Assembly (NCBI RefSeq): GCF_017377735.1
Contig: NZ_JAFVMH010000001.1
Span: 62,001 to 126,000, forward strand
DNA from: Acetobacter garciniae
GTDB taxonomy: Bacteria; Pseudomonadota; Alphaproteobacteria; Acetobacterales; Acetobacteraceae
Direction: 5' to 3'
DNA: 64,000 bases
Shown piece after piece: positions 24,961-36,454 of the stretch (position 1 is its first letter; each line of letters begins with the position of its first letter). A program made the translations under genes and the position numbers. The notes under the pieces were generated by a model. The model saw nothing but the letters and a program-made list of their open reading frames with translations. It made no database searches and was not told the DNA's origin.

Positions 24961-25782
24961 ATGGCGGTGCTGGAACAGCGCAACGTGCAGGTGGGGCCGC
25001 ATAGTATCCATGTGCATGTCACGGGCCCGGCGGGTGATGACGGCCAGGACGCCGCACAGGCGCCGTTGATACTCGTGCATGGTTTTGGCGGCAGCCAGGC
25101 AGGCTGGCTGATGGTCCAGCCCGCATGGGCCCGCCACCGCCGCGTGATCGCCTTCGACCTGCCCGGGCACGGCGCGTCCTCCACCCATGTGGGGGCGGGC
25201 ACGCTGTCCTGCTTCGCGGATGTCGTGGGCGGGCTGATGGATGTCCTGGGCGTGGCATCGGCCCATGTGCTGGGCCATTCGCTGGGCGGGGGCATCGCAC
25301 TGGCCCTTTTGCGGGCCTGTCCGCAAAAACTGCGCAGCCTTTCGCTGATCGCACCGGCAGGCCTGGGCAGCAGCGTGAATATGGCGTTCGTGCAGGGTTA
25401 CGTGAATGCCCATACGGTGGACGACATCCGCAACACCATGGATATTGCAGTGGCAACACCCGGGCTGATCGGGCGGCAGGCGGCAAGGCTGCTGCTGCAC
25501 GGGCTGGAAGAACCGGGCCGCCGCGACGCCCTGCGGCAGATAGCACAAGCCTGTTTCCCGCATGGTCGGCAGGCCGAGGATTTTCGCGCCCTCATCCGCC
25601 GGGCCCCCATACCCGTCAGGCTGGTCTGGGGGCAGGACGATGCCGTGTTGCCACCCCCGCCACCGGGCGATCTTGCCGCCGAGGCCCCCTGTATTATCCT
25701 GCCCCGCACCGGGCACCTGCCCCAGCTTGAACGCGCGACAGAGGTCGCCCAGGCGGTGAACGAGTTCCTGCAACACCGCTGA
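24961..25782 (+). CDS. Alpha/beta hydrolase (AcoC-like)
   Basis: 273 residues. The oxyanion-hole motif LVHGFGG lies at about 39-45, the nucleophile elbow GHSLGGG is near residue 102-108, the acid is in WGQDDAV, and the catalytic His in TGHLPQLE near 258. The layout matches hydrolases related to the E2-like AcoC. No lipoyl domain is present, so it is a stand-alone hydrolase. Cytoplasmic; substrate unknown. Nine bases after the dehydrogenase. Confidence 0.88.
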   Translation: MAVLEQRNVQVGPHSIHVHVTGPAGDDGQDAAQAPLILVHGFGGSQAGWLMVQPAWARHRRVIAFDLPGHGASSTHVGAGTLSCFADVVGGLMDVLGVASAHVLGHSLGGGIALALLRACPQKLRSLSLIAPAGLGSSVNMAFVQGYVNAHTVDDIRNTMDIAVATPGLIGRQAARLLLHGLEEPGRRDALRQIAQACFPHGRQAEDFRALIRRAPIPVRLVWGQDDAVLPPPPPGDLAAEAPCIILPRTGHLPQLERATEVAQAVNEFLQHR

Positions 25783-25880
25783 CCTGCGACGATATGCCCC
25801 GTCACAGCAGGGCAATCGCGCCGTGCCGGGCTTTCACCGCGCACCCCCAGCCCGTGCGGGCCAGGCGCGCGCGGGTGGCC

Positions 25881-26936
25881 TTACCCGGCGGAGGCCAGGT
25901 CCACCAGGCCGATCGTGCCGTCTTCGGTGCCAAAGCCCAGCATGCAGCCATCGGGGCTGTAGGCCAGGGCGGTAACGGCCCCGTTCTGGGCCAGGCAGAT
26001 GGGCAGCACGCGCTGGCTGGCGGGTTCGAGCATCAGCACAGTGCCGTCGGCAAAGCCTGCGGCCAGCACGTCCTGCGTGGGGTGGGTGGCAACACGCGTG
26101 CACAGTGCGCCGCCCGCGCCGGGCAGTTCCGTGGGGGGCTTGCCCATGGGGCCGTTCCCCACGAAGGACCACAGCACCACGACATCGGCCCCACCGGTGG
26201 CCAGCCATTTGCCGTTATGCGAAAACGCCATGGAGCGGACCTTGGTGGGGTAGCCGCTCATGCGCATGTTGTGGCCGTCCGCCAGCCGCCAGCCATGCAG
26301 GTCATTGTCCTGCATGGCGGTCACGACCGCCTCGGCCCCCGGATGCATGACAATGCCCAGATGGCTGCCCTTCCATTCCAGCAGGCGGGGGCTGCCATCC
26401 TTGGACTGGGTAAACCACAGCGAGACACCATTATAGTGCGAAACCGCAATGCGCTTGCCCTTGGGGTCGAATACCATTCCGCCCACGGTGGAGGGATGTT
26501 CGAGCGTGCGGATAATGGTGCGGCCCGTGGCGTCGCGCAGTTCGACCTCCTTGCCAGACGATGCGGCGATCATCGCACTCTTGGCGTCCACATGGGTGCA
26601 GATATGCTCCACCCAGCGGCGGCTTTTGCCCAGTTCCTCGATCTCGCCCGTAGGGTCCAGGCGGCACAGGCGGCCGTCATCCCCGCCGGTCAGGAAACTG
26701 TCGGCCAGTGTATCCGCGCACAGGGCCAGGGCCGGGCCGTCATGCACGGCAACGCTGCTCCAGCTCTGGGGTGTGTGCAGGTCCTCGCGGTGGGCAACGA
26801 TCACATCGCCCTCGGCGGTGGTGAAGGCGAAGCGGCTGGAATCGCGCGAGGCGGCGCAGGCCGTGATCTCGCCTTCCACGCGGCGATGCGCGCCGCGTTT
26901 CTCGATCAGTCCGCGCGGGGCGGTTACGGTGCTCAT
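25881..26936 (-). CDS. WD40 repeat protein coupled to a COG0523 GTPase
   Basis: 351 residues made of about seven WD40-like blades, e.g. [20 protein letters not shown] and [20 protein letters not shown]. No signal peptide, so a cytoplasmic beta-propeller that binds a protein partner. Its ATG overlaps the stop of the GTPase gene by four bases, so the two are translated together. The natural reading is a scaffold or adaptor for the GTPase; the partner and metal are unknown. No other domain is present. Confidence 0.9.
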   Translation of the reverse strand: MSTVTAPRGLIEKRGAHRRVEGEITACAASRDSSRFAFTTAEGDVIVAHREDLHTPQSWSSVAVHDGPALALCADTLADSFLTGGDDGRLCRLDPTGEIEELGKSRRWVEHICTHVDAKSAMIAASSGKEVELRDATGRTIIRTLEHPSTVGGMVFDPKGKRIAVSHYNGVSLWFTQSKDGSPRLLEWKGSHLGIVMHPGAEAVVTAMQDNDLHGWRLADGHNMRMSGYPTKVRSMAFSHNGKWLATGGADVVVLWSFVGNGPMGKPPTELPGAGGALCTRVATHPTQDVLAAGFADGTVLMLEPASQRVLPICLAQNGAVTALAYSPDGCMLGFGTEDGTIGLVDLASAG

Positions 26937-27931
26937 GCCGCAATACAGCTTTCAAGCCCACGGCGGAGCTGGGGCCGGTTGAGGTTGCGGCCAATGAACA
27001 CAAGCCGGCTTTCGCGCGGCTCGCCTTCCTTCCAGGGGCCTATGGCGTCGCCATCGGCCATCATGTGAACGGCCTGGAAGGCAAAGCGGTCGTCCTGGCC
27101 TGCAAAGTCCAGAATACCCTTGGTGCGCAGCATGTCCGCGCCTTTTTCCTGCAACAGCGCGCTGATCCACATCTGGAAGCGCCCGGCATCCAGCGGCTGC
27201 TTGATGGCCAGGGACACGCTGGAAATATCTTCCTCATGGTGGTGTTCGGGGTTTTCGAGGAAGGCGGGGGACTGTTCGAGCACGCGGGCCAGATCGAACC
27301 CGCCACGGTCGAGCACATCCGTCAGCTTGACGTTGCCCTTGCGCGCGCGGTGAATGGGGGCGGCATTGTTCAGCTTGCGAATGGCCGCTTCCACCGCCTC
27401 CAGCCCGGCTTCATCCACAAGGTCGGTCTTGTTGAGGATAATGACATCGGCAAAGGCGATCTGTTCACGGGCTTCGGAACTTTCGGCCAAGGTCGCGATG
27501 ACATTATACGCATCCACCACGGTCACGACGGCATCCAGCCGGGCTTTCTCGCGCACGTCCTCATCGGCGAAAAAGGTCTGCGCCACGGGGGCGGGATCGG
27601 CCAGGCCCGTGGTTTCCACGATCACGCCGTCGAACCTGGTGCGCCGCTTCATCAGCCCGTTCAGGATACGGATCAGGTCGCCGCGCACCGTGCAGCAGAT
27701 GCAGCCATTGTTCATTTCGAACACTTCTTCATCCGCGTCCACCACCAGGTCGTTATCCACGCCCAGTTCGCCGAATTCGTTGATGACGACAGCATATTTG
27801 CGCCCGTGCTCGGCGGTCAGGATATGGTTGAGCAAGGTGGTCTTGCCAGCACCCAGAAAGCCGGTCAGGACCGTGACCGGCACGCGGTTGTCGGGCTCGG
27901 CCTGGGCGGGCGCGGGGGATGCATCAGACAT
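26933..27931 (-). CDS. CobW/COG0523-family metal chaperone GTPase
   Basis: 332 residues. Walker A is GFLGAGKT (24-31), the metal motif GCICC is at 76-80, switch II is ETTGLADP, and the specificity motif is NKTD. A His-rich [12 protein letters not shown] loop precedes the CobW C-terminal domain (about 240-330). Such proteins use GTP hydrolysis to hand Zn or Co to target enzymes. It is cotranscribed with the WD40 gene downstream. No clear Zur palindrome is seen in the 237 bp upstream. Confidence 0.93.
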   Translation of the reverse strand: MSDASPAPAQAEPDNRVPVTVLTGFLGAGKTTLLNHILTAEHGRKYAVVINEFGELGVDNDLVVDADEEVFEMNNGCICCTVRGDLIRILNGLMKRRTRFDGVIVETTGLADPAPVAQTFFADEDVREKARLDAVVTVVDAYNVIATLAESSEAREQIAFADVIILNKTDLVDEAGLEAVEAAIRKLNNAAPIHRARKGNVKLTDVLDRGGFDLARVLEQSPAFLENPEHHHEEDISSVSLAIKQPLDAGRFQMWISALLQEKGADMLRTKGILDFAGQDDRFAFQAVHMMADGDAIGPWKEGEPRESRLVFIGRNLNRPQLRRGLESCIAA

Positions 27932-28168
27932 GGGGGGATACTCTCCGTTTCACTCCACAATTCTATGTCATATAGGACGGCGGGGCGCGATAAACCAGAC
28001 ACGCCACGCAGCATGGGCGTGCGGGGGCCTGCAGGCGCGCGCAGGCACGGGAGCGGGCGGGCATGCGCACGCTTGCAAGAGAGTGTCGCTGCCACCGGCC
28101 CGCTGCCGATCATGGGCAGGGTTTCATGTCCCGCCCCTATGCCCGGTCCTGTTGGGGATACGCCCTGC

Positions 28169-29539
28169 CTAGCGGGCGGTGTCGGTCGCGGTGGTGATGG
28201 TGGTGGATTTCTGGCGCGGTTCGGTCGAGCGCAGGAACCGCACGGCCAGCGCGCCGTACAGGGCGTGGCTGCATAGCGCGCGTGAGACGCCAAAGGCCAG
28301 GAAGGCGCTGGCCAGCAAAGCCAGGGTGATCTGCTGGTTGTCGCACATTTCCATGACGATGACGGTCGCTGTCAGCGGGGCCTGCGTCACGGCCGCGAAA
28401 TAGGCCACCGTTCCCAAAAGCACCACGGCCCCGGGTGTGGTGTGCGGCAGGAACTGCGCGATCCACCCGCCCATGCCCGCACCCACCGAAAGGGATGGCG
28501 CGAACAGCCCGCCCGGTATGCCCGAACAATACGATACGAACGTGGCCAGCAGCTTGAGCACGAAATACGACGCCGGATACTGCCCCGATCCCATGATGAT
28601 ATCGCGCGCCTGCGTGTAGCCGGTGCCATAGGTCATCCCGCCCGACAGCAGGCCGATAATGGCCAGGACCAGCCCGCACAACGCCGCGAACAGGATGGGG
28701 CGGCGGGTAATGAACGCCCCCAGTGCGCCCGGCACCCCGCGTGACATGCGCACCAGCAGGGATGAGAACATGCCCCCGCTCAGCCCGCCCATGACCCCGC
28801 AGACCAGCACCGCCAGCCAGCTCGTTCCCACCGGCACGGCCGAATAGGTATGGCCGAAATAGGTGTAGTTGCCCACCATGGCGATGGCCGTCACACCCGA
28901 AATGACAACGCAGGTCAGCATGGTGCCGCTGCTGCGCTGCTCGAACGAATGGGCCAGTTCCTCGATCCCGAACACGATCCCCGCCAGCGGGGTGTTGAAC
29001 GCGGCGGCCACACCTGCGGCCCCCCCCGCCTTGATCAGCGCGCGCACGCTGGTGGTGTTGGTAATGCCCGCAAAACGGCCGACCGTATGCATGATGGCTG
29101 CCCCCACCTGCACGGTAGGACCTTCGCGTCCGATGGAGGCCCCGGCCAGCAGGCCGAAGCAGGTCAGGCAGATCTTGGCCAGCGCTATGCGCACCGACAG
29201 CACCCGGTCCACCACCCCCATGTCATGCAGGTGCATGCAGGCAATGGCCTGGGGAATGCCGCTGCCCTGCGTGCCACGGAACCATGTGCGTGTCAGCCAG
29301 CTCGACAGCGCCAGGCCGCAGGGGGTGACGACAAGCATCAGCCACGGGCTGACATGCATGATGTGGTTGCGGATATGGGCCGCCGTGTCGGCCATGGAAG
29401 CGAAGGTGATCGCAACCAGCCCCACCAGGACCGCACCCGTCCAGTAAATGAACTTGCGGCGCCAGTTCACGGTCCCCATCTTGGCGTGTTCGCGCAGGTG
29501 ACGCAGGGACTCAGGCGTGGGCAGCACGCTGATGGACAT
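28169..29539 (-). CDS. ClC-family chloride channel or H+/Cl- exchanger
   Basis: 456 residues from ATG 29539; a TTG at 29560 would add seven. The three ion-pathway signatures are present: GSGIPQA (about 93-99), GREGPTV (about 137-143) and GGLFAPSL (about 345-352), with a conserved Glu in GREGP that gates exchangers. About 10-12 hydrophobic helices are visible and there is no CBS domain. It probably helps acid tolerance or Cl- balance. Stands alone. Confidence 0.93.
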   Translation of the reverse strand: MSISVLPTPESLRHLREHAKMGTVNWRRKFIYWTGAVLVGLVAITFASMADTAAHIRNHIMHVSPWLMLVVTPCGLALSSWLTRTWFRGTQGSGIPQAIACMHLHDMGVVDRVLSVRIALAKICLTCFGLLAGASIGREGPTVQVGAAIMHTVGRFAGITNTTSVRALIKAGGAAGVAAAFNTPLAGIVFGIEELAHSFEQRSSGTMLTCVVISGVTAIAMVGNYTYFGHTYSAVPVGTSWLAVLVCGVMGGLSGGMFSSLLVRMSRGVPGALGAFITRRPILFAALCGLVLAIIGLLSGGMTYGTGYTQARDIIMGSGQYPASYFVLKLLATFVSYCSGIPGGLFAPSLSVGAGMGGWIAQFLPHTTPGAVVLLGTVAYFAAVTQAPLTATVIVMEMCDNQQITLALLASAFLAFGVSRALCSHALYGALAVRFLRSTEPRQKSTTITTATDTAR

Positions 29540-29643
29540 GGGACGTATCCGTATCGGCAACAGAGAAGGATACGATTTATGTTAGCACCATATGGGGCAG
29601 ATAAAAGGCGCTGTGCCGCCCGCATGATATATTTGCCACAGTT

Positions 29644-30594
29644 TTACGCCGAATGTTTCGAATTTGCCACGGCAGGTGGGGTCGGGCGGGGCCAGAACAC
29701 AATGCCCTCATGCTTGGCCAGGTTGTCGGGTTCGACGTGAATATGCACCAGCGTGCTGCCCATATGCGCACGCAGGGCGGCTTCGATCCGGTCGCAGATA
29801 TCATGGGCCTGGTTCACGCTCATGCTGCCGGGCACGACCAGATGAAAATCCAGAAAGGTCATCGCCCCCACGATCCGGGTGCGGATATCGTGTGCTTCGA
29901 TGGCACCTTCGCCGTTGGCGGCGATGATATCCTGGATCTGTTCCAGCGTTTCACGCCCGGGGGCCTGGTCCATCAGCCCGGCTATGGACTCGCGCATGAC
30001 CTCCCAGCCCACGCGCAGCACGTTCACGGCCACAAGCCCGGCCATGACCGAATCCAGCCGCGCCCAGCCGGTTACGGGAATAAGGGCCACACCCGCCACC
30101 AGGGCGACACCTGTCCATACATCGGAAAGCACATGCTGCCCGCCCGCGACCAGTGCGGGGGACCGGCGCGCCCGGCCTGCCCGCAGCATGACCATGCCCC
30201 AGCCAAGGTTCAGGACGGTGGCCGCGGCATTCAGCGCCAGCCCGCGCCACGGGGGCAGCAGCGGCATGGGGTGCAGCCAGCCTTCCACCGCCTCGCGCCC
30301 GATGATGAAGGCGGTCACCACCACCAGCGTGCCCTCTGCCACGGCGGAGAGATATTCCGCCTTGTAATGCCCGTATGTATGGTTGTGATCGGCCGGGCGT
30401 TCGGCAATGCTCAGCGCCCACAGCCCGCCTGCGGCCGCCACCACGTTGATGATGGTTTCCACCGCATCGGCATACAGGGCCACGCTGCCGCTTGCCGCAT
30501 AGGCCGCGTATTTGAGCCCAAGGGCAAGAAAGCTGACAAGCAGGCCAAGAATGGCAATGCCCTTGTTGTTCTTGGGCAGGGGAAGATCGGGCAT
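29644..30594 (-). CDS. Cation diffusion facilitator (CDF) metal exporter
   Basis: 316 residues from ATG 30594. The six-helix CDF core is present: KNNKGIAILGLLVSFLALGL, then ALYADAVETIINV with the helix II Asp pair, and HVLSDVWTG in helix V with the His-x-x-x-Asp metal site. The cytoplasmic domain ends with LVHIHVEPDNLAKHE. It exports Zn, Fe, Mn or Co using the proton gradient. The gene is 46 bp downstream of a second, different CDF gene. Confidence 0.9.
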   Translation of the reverse strand: MPDLPLPKNNKGIAILGLLVSFLALGLKYAAYAASGSVALYADAVETIINVVAAAGGLWALSIAERPADHNHTYGHYKAEYLSAVAEGTLVVVTAFIIGREAVEGWLHPMPLLPPWRGLALNAAATVLNLGWGMVMLRAGRARRSPALVAGGQHVLSDVWTGVALVAGVALIPVTGWARLDSVMAGLVAVNVLRVGWEVMRESIAGLMDQAPGRETLEQIQDIIAANGEGAIEAHDIRTRIVGAMTFLDFHLVVPGSMSVNQAHDICDRIEAALRAHMGSTLVHIHVEPDNLAKHEGIVFWPRPTPPAVANSKHSA

Positions 30595-30640
30595 GGAACA
30601 GTCGGAGCTAGGGTGGACACGACCGAAGCTGGCCGCGCGT

Positions 30641-31861
<1,221 letters not shown>

Positions 31862-32058
31862 GGGGGCGGCTGGCCTTGTGCTAAGTCCTGAACGTAATGT
31901 ATGGCGCGCGCACCGCCCTGAAAAGAAGTACAAACTTCGCGGCACACGCGCTGTCCGGGCCCAGGGGCAGGTCGGGCGTTGCGCGCGGGCGGTTTTCCGG
32001 CCTAGGGAGAAACCGGGCTTTTGGGTATCCTTTGTGGAATGGGTGATAAGACCGTCTC

Positions 32059-33711
32059 ATGCTTCGTCTGACCGAACTGCGCCTGCCACTCGATCATGCG
32101 CCCCAGGCGCTGGAACAGGCCATTTGCGCGCGCCTGGCCATAAGCCCGGCGGAGCTTGAGCATTTCAGCGTGTTCCGGCGCGGGCATGACGCGCGCCGCC
32201 GCAACGCCATCTGCCTGGTCTATGCCGTGGACTGCGCCGTAAAGGACGAAGCCGCCGTGCTGGCGCGCTACAGGGGCGAGCACCCGCGCGACAGCCATGT
32301 CCAGCCCACGCCCGACATGCGCTGGACACCGCCCGTAACCAATGGCGCGGCTTTGGCCGCACGGCCGGGTTACAGGCGGCCCGTGGTGGTGGGGGCGGGG
32401 CCGTGCGGGTTCATGGCAGCCCTTATCCTGGCCCGCATGGGGTTGCGGCCCATCCTGCTCGAACGCGGCAAGATCGTGCGCGAACGCACGGTGGATACCT
32501 TCGCCCTGTGGCGTCGTTCGGTGCTGAGCCCGGAAAGCAACGTGCAGTTCGGTGAAGGGGGTGCGGGCACGTTTTCTGACGGCAAGCTCTACAGCCAGGT
32601 GCGCGACCCCCGTTTTCTGGGTCGCAAGGTGCTGGAGGAATTCGTAAAGGCCGGAGCCCCCGAGGATATTCTCTATCTCGCCCACCCGCATATCGGCACG
32701 TTCCGCCTTGTCTCCATGGTCGAGCATATCCGCCACGAGATCGAACAGGCGGGCGGGGAATACCGTTTCGGCGCCCGGGTGGACGACTTGGTGCTGGACC
32801 CCGTCACCCGCCGCATGCAGGGCGTGCGGCTGGCCGGCGGTGATGTGGTGGAAGCCGATCACGTCATTCTGGCGGTAGGCCACAGCGCGCGCGATACGTT
32901 TGCCATGCTCCACGCCCAGGGGGTGGAAATGCAGGCCAAGCCGTTCTCCATGGGCGTGCGGATCGAACACCCGCAATCGGTGATCGATCTCGCGCAATTT
33001 GGCGCATGTGCGGGCAACAGCCTGCTGGGGGCTGCCGAATACCGGCTGGTCCATCATGCGGCCAATGGCCGGGGGGTGTATTCCTTCTGCATGTGCCCCG
33101 GCGGCACCGTGGTGGCCGCAACGTCGGAAGAAGGGCGCGTGGTCACCAATGGGATGAGCCAGTATTCCCGCGCCGAACGCAACGCCAATTCGGGCATTGT
33201 CGTGGAACTGCGCCCGGGCGAGGATTATCCGGCCGACCCGTTGGCCGGGATCGCCTTCCAGCGGCACTGGGAACGCCAGGCCTTTGTCGCCGGTGGGGGG
33301 GATTACCGCGCCCCCGCCCAGCGCGTGGGGGATTTCCTGGCCGGGCGGGCCTCTGTCAGCCTTGGGGCGGTGGTGCCGTCCTACAAGCCGGGTGTGACGC
33401 CCACCGATCTGGCCACCTGCCTGCCCGATTTCGTGGTGGAGGCCCTGCGTGAGGCCCTGCCGCGTTTTGACCGCAAGCTCAAGGGCTACGCCATGGAAGA
33501 CGCGGTCATGACCGGGGTTGAAACCCGCACGTCATCGCCGCTGCGTATTCCGCGCGGGGCGGATGGGCAGTCCCTGAACACGCCGGGGCTATACCCGGCG
33601 GGCGAAGGGGCGGGTTATGCGGGGGGGATTCTCTCCGCCGGGATGGACGGGATCCGCATGGCCGAGGCCGTGGCCTGCGATATGGCCGGGCTGCCCCAAC
33701 TGCCCGGCTAG
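32059..33711 (+). CDS. FAD-dependent dehydrogenase, COG2509 type
   Basis: 550 residues. An N-terminal DUF-like region (about 1-100) precedes a Rossmann FAD-binding motif VVVGAGPCGFMAALILARMG at 109-128. The family signatures LSPESNVQFGEGGAGTFSDG and FSMGVRIEHPQSVID are present, and the C-terminal PAGEGAGYAGGILSAGMDG closes the FAD site. The physiological substrate of this family is not established. Located between the CDF exporter and a convergent MFS gene. Confidence 0.88.
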   Translation: MLRLTELRLPLDHAPQALEQAICARLAISPAELEHFSVFRRGHDARRRNAICLVYAVDCAVKDEAAVLARYRGEHPRDSHVQPTPDMRWTPPVTNGAALAARPGYRRPVVVGAGPCGFMAALILARMGLRPILLERGKIVRERTVDTFALWRRSVLSPESNVQFGEGGAGTFSDGKLYSQVRDPRFLGRKVLEEFVKAGAPEDILYLAHPHIGTFRLVSMVEHIRHEIEQAGGEYRFGARVDDLVLDPVTRRMQGVRLAGGDVVEADHVILAVGHSARDTFAMLHAQGVEMQAKPFSMGVRIEHPQSVIDLAQFGACAGNSLLGAAEYRLVHHAANGRGVYSFCMCPGGTVVAATSEEGRVVTNGMSQYSRAERNANSGIVVELRPGEDYPADPLAGIAFQRHWERQAFVAGGGDYRAPAQRVGDFLAGRASVSLGAVVPSYKPGVTPTDLATCLPDFVVEALREALPRFDRKLKGYAMEDAVMTGVETRTSSPLRIPRGADGQSLNTPGLYPAGEGAGYAGGILSAGMDGIRMAEAVACDMAGLPQLPG

Positions 33712-33817
33712 GTTGCCGCGTTCGGCTGCGGGGCGGCGTTTTCGTGCGGGCCAGATGGGCGACCGGAAGGCTGGCTGGAAGATCGGCACGCGGCCCGTGC
33801 CATGGGGCGTGGTGTTT

Positions 33818-35026
33818 TCAGCCGCGTTGCTGAATAAAGCGTGCACGCATCGGGCGCAGCACCGCAAATGCCAGTATGGCGGTCAGCAGGTCCCCTGCAA
33901 TGGCGCAGGCAAAGACCGGATACCACCCGCCGCTGGCCTGGTGCATCCATGCGGCAAGGGGCCCGCCGAAAACTGCCCCCACACCCTGGGCAATATACAG
34001 CAGGCCATAATTGCGCGACGCATCGCGCGTGCCGAACGTATCTGTCAGCGTGGCGGGAAAGAGAGAGAAAATTTCCCCCCATCCCAGAAAGATCACGCCT
34101 GACAGCAGCACGAACGCCACCGGATAATGCACCAGCGAGAGCCAGCATCCCAGAGCGATGGCTTCAAGCGTGAAGGCAAAGGCCATGGTGGTCTCGCGCC
34201 CGATCCGGTCTGAAATCCAGCCAAAGAGCGGGCGTGTCAGGCCGTTTGCAATCCGGTCCAGGGTCATGGCCAGGGGCAGGGCGGCCATACCGGCCACGGT
34301 CAGTTGCGCCACCCCGAAATCGGCCGCGATCTGGGCCAGTTGCGAGGTGACCATCAGGCCCGAGGTCGCCATTGTCGCCATCATGAAAAACATCAGCCAG
34401 AACAGGGGGGTTCTGACAACCTGCGATGTCGGCAGGCCGGTCTGCGCCGTATCGCCATGAACGGTGGCGGTGGGCAGCTTCAACTGGCTGGCCGCCAGCA
34501 TGCCGACCGCCGCCATGGCAAGGCCGAACACCTCAAGCGTGTGCCGCCAGTCCGACGCCGCCAGAAGATGGGCGATGGGGAATGTGGTCAGCATCGCCCC
34601 CATGCCGTATCCCGCAGCCCCCGCACCGGCCGCCATGCCCCGGTTTTCGGGGAACCACTGCATCAGCAACACCACCACGCCAACATAGACGATGCCCGTG
34701 CCGATCCCCCCCAGCCCGCCATAGGTCAGGTACAGCATGGCAAGGCTGTGGACCTGGGCGGAAAGCACCCAGCTCAGCCCCGTCACCATTACCCCGGCCA
34801 TGATCAGCAGGCGCGGGTGGACATACCGCGCGATCCAGCCCTGGATAGGCGAAAACAGCGTTTGCAGCACGATAAGGATTGAAAACGTGACCTGCAGCGC
34901 GGGGGCCGTGGTTCCAAAATCATGCCGGAGGGCAGGGGTGAAAAGCGTCCACACATATTGGGGTGAGGAAATGGAGGCCATACAGATCAGCCCCGCGGCC
35001 ATCTGTCGCCATCTGGTGTTCGACAT
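33818..35026 (-). CDS. MFS transporter, oxalate/formate antiporter (OFA)-like
   Basis: 402 residues from ATG 35026, chosen because GGAGG lies seven bases upstream. Twelve membrane helices are visible. The N-terminus SSPQYVWTLFTPALRHDFG and the inter-domain WISDRIGRE loop are characteristic of OxlT-like MFS proteins. OFA carriers exchange small carboxylates, but the substrate here is unknown. A 23-bp palindrome lies about 95 bp upstream. Confidence 0.85.
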   Translation of the reverse strand: MSNTRWRQMAAGLICMASISSPQYVWTLFTPALRHDFGTTAPALQVTFSILIVLQTLFSPIQGWIARYVHPRLLIMAGVMVTGLSWVLSAQVHSLAMLYLTYGGLGGIGTGIVYVGVVVLLMQWFPENRGMAAGAGAAGYGMGAMLTTFPIAHLLAASDWRHTLEVFGLAMAAVGMLAASQLKLPTATVHGDTAQTGLPTSQVVRTPLFWLMFFMMATMATSGLMVTSQLAQIAADFGVAQLTVAGMAALPLAMTLDRIANGLTRPLFGWISDRIGRETTMAFAFTLEAIALGCWLSLVHYPVAFVLLSGVIFLGWGEIFSLFPATLTDTFGTRDASRNYGLLYIAQGVGAVFGGPLAAWMHQASGGWYPVFACAIAGDLLTAILAFAVLRPMRARFIQQRG

Positions 35027-35120
35027 GTCCTGTCCTCCGGTCACGAAAAAGGCGATTGCCGCCCTGCCTCATTACGCATGCGGTACAAGGTGGGCAAGCG
35101 GCAAGCCGGGCTGAACTTCT

Positions 35121-35143
35121 GTTTGTCGTTCAGTCCGACAAAC
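35121..35143. promoter_or_regulatory. 23-bp palindrome upstream of the MFS gene, candidate operator
   Basis: GTTTGTCG (35121-35128) and CGACAAAC (35136-35143) are exact reverse complements with a 7-bp spacer. Size and spacing fit a dimeric repressor of the TetR or GntR type. No regulator gene is adjacent. Confidence 0.4.
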
Positions 35144-35322
35144 CTGCCGGCAGCGCAAGGGGCGGCACTGGCCCGACAGGGGAAATGGGGTGGCACGCCG
35201 CATCACGGGGCAAAATACGCGCGATCGGGCAGGGCCGCTGAAGCCGGGGCCGCCAGCGGGCGCGTCGAAAAGCACACAAGTTCCCGCCGGGGCAGCAGCG
35301 TGCCGGTTCCGGGGTGTTCCGT

Positions 35323-36114
35323 TCAGTTGGCCTGCGGCGTTGTGTCCAGGAAGTTTTCCACCAGTTCGGAAAAACGCTGCGGCGCGTCCACATGCACCCA
35401 GTGGCCTGCCCCGGCTATGGTTTCCAGCGTGTGGTTGGGGAACAGGCGGTGCATGGCCGCATAATTGTCGGGCTGGATGTAGCGCGATTTTTCGCCGCGT
35501 ATGAACAGGGTGGGCCCGGTGTAGCAGGCCCCTTCGGGCAGGTCGGGCCAGCCCATGGCATTGGACAGGCCGGCCTCGATCTCGTGCATGCCAACGGCCC
35601 AGCCCGGGTTGTCGCCCAGGCGCATGTTCTGCACCATCAACTGGCGCACGGCTTCATCGGCAATCAGCGGGGCCAGCAGGTGGTTGGCCCCCCGCACGTC
35701 GAGATGAGGGGGGAATGCCAGGTCCGCCAGCCCGGGCGGCAGGCCCAGTTGCGAAAAGCCGCCCTGCCCGGGGGCGATATCGGCCACCACCAGGGCGCGC
35801 ACGGTGTCGGGCTGTGTCAGCGCCAGCATCATCGCGGTCTTGCCGCCCATGGAGTGGCCCAGAATAACGGCGGGCACGGCGTGTTCGTGGCGCATGGTTT
35901 CCAGCACGTCGCCCGCCATGGCGGGGTAGGTCAGCGGGCCGTGCGGGCTTGCGCCATGGTTGCGCAGGTCCATGGCCAGGGTGCGCCGGGTGGTGGCCAG
36001 ACGGCGCTGCACAAATCCCAGATTGCGCGCCCGTCCCAAAAGCCCGTGCAACAGCACGACGGGCGGCGTGTTGGGGGGTGTTTGCGGGCCTCGTTCAATC
36101 ACGTTGAGCAGCAC
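35323..36114 (-). CDS. YbfF-like alpha/beta hydrolase (acyl esterase)
   Basis: 263 residues. VVLLHGLLGRARNLG (about 19-33), DLRNHGASPHG and the nucleophile elbow GHSMGGKTAM near residue 86-95 match YbfF esterases. The acid is in LFIRGEKSRYI and the catalytic His is in GAGHWVHVDAPQRF near 240. It hydrolyses short acyl esters or acyl-CoA in the cytoplasm. Divergent from the Usp gene. Confidence 0.9.
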   Translation of the reverse strand: MLLNVIERGPQTPPNTPPVVLLHGLLGRARNLGFVQRRLATTRRTLAMDLRNHGASPHGPLTYPAMAGDVLETMRHEHAVPAVILGHSMGGKTAMMLALTQPDTVRALVVADIAPGQGGFSQLGLPPGLADLAFPPHLDVRGANHLLAPLIADEAVRQLMVQNMRLGDNPGWAVGMHEIEAGLSNAMGWPDLPEGACYTGPTLFIRGEKSRYIQPDNYAAMHRLFPNHTLETIAGAGHWVHVDAPQRFSELVENFLDTTPQAN

Positions 36115-36454
36115 GTCCTATGGCCTTTCGAGCATGAATGGCGGCATCCCGGTCGGGCCGGGGCCTGTCAGGCAGGCCCTCCAGGGTGCGTGGTTCCTGC
36201 ACACGGGCCTGTGTGGGCGTTTGTGCCCTGCCTGACGCCCGAAGGCGAGGGGGTGGCACAGCGTTTTTCATCACCTTCCGGAGAGAGGGGGCGGCCGCAC
36301 CCGCCGTTGCTCGCGCCCTGGGGCGGTTCTTCCCGCCTTGCGGTGGCAGCCATGCAGCACGGTGCCGGGTGCCGTGGGGCGGGGCTCTGGAACTCGGGCG
36401 GGATCCTGGCGTAGTGTTGGGGCTGCGCTCTATCAGGGAAAAGGCGGAAAAGCC
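36115..36454. other. 340-bp divergent intergenic region
   Basis: Between the YbfF-like and Usp genes, which point away from each other. It is GC-rich; open frames here lack ribosome sites. No hairpin with a U-run or tRNA seen. Confidence 0.4.
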
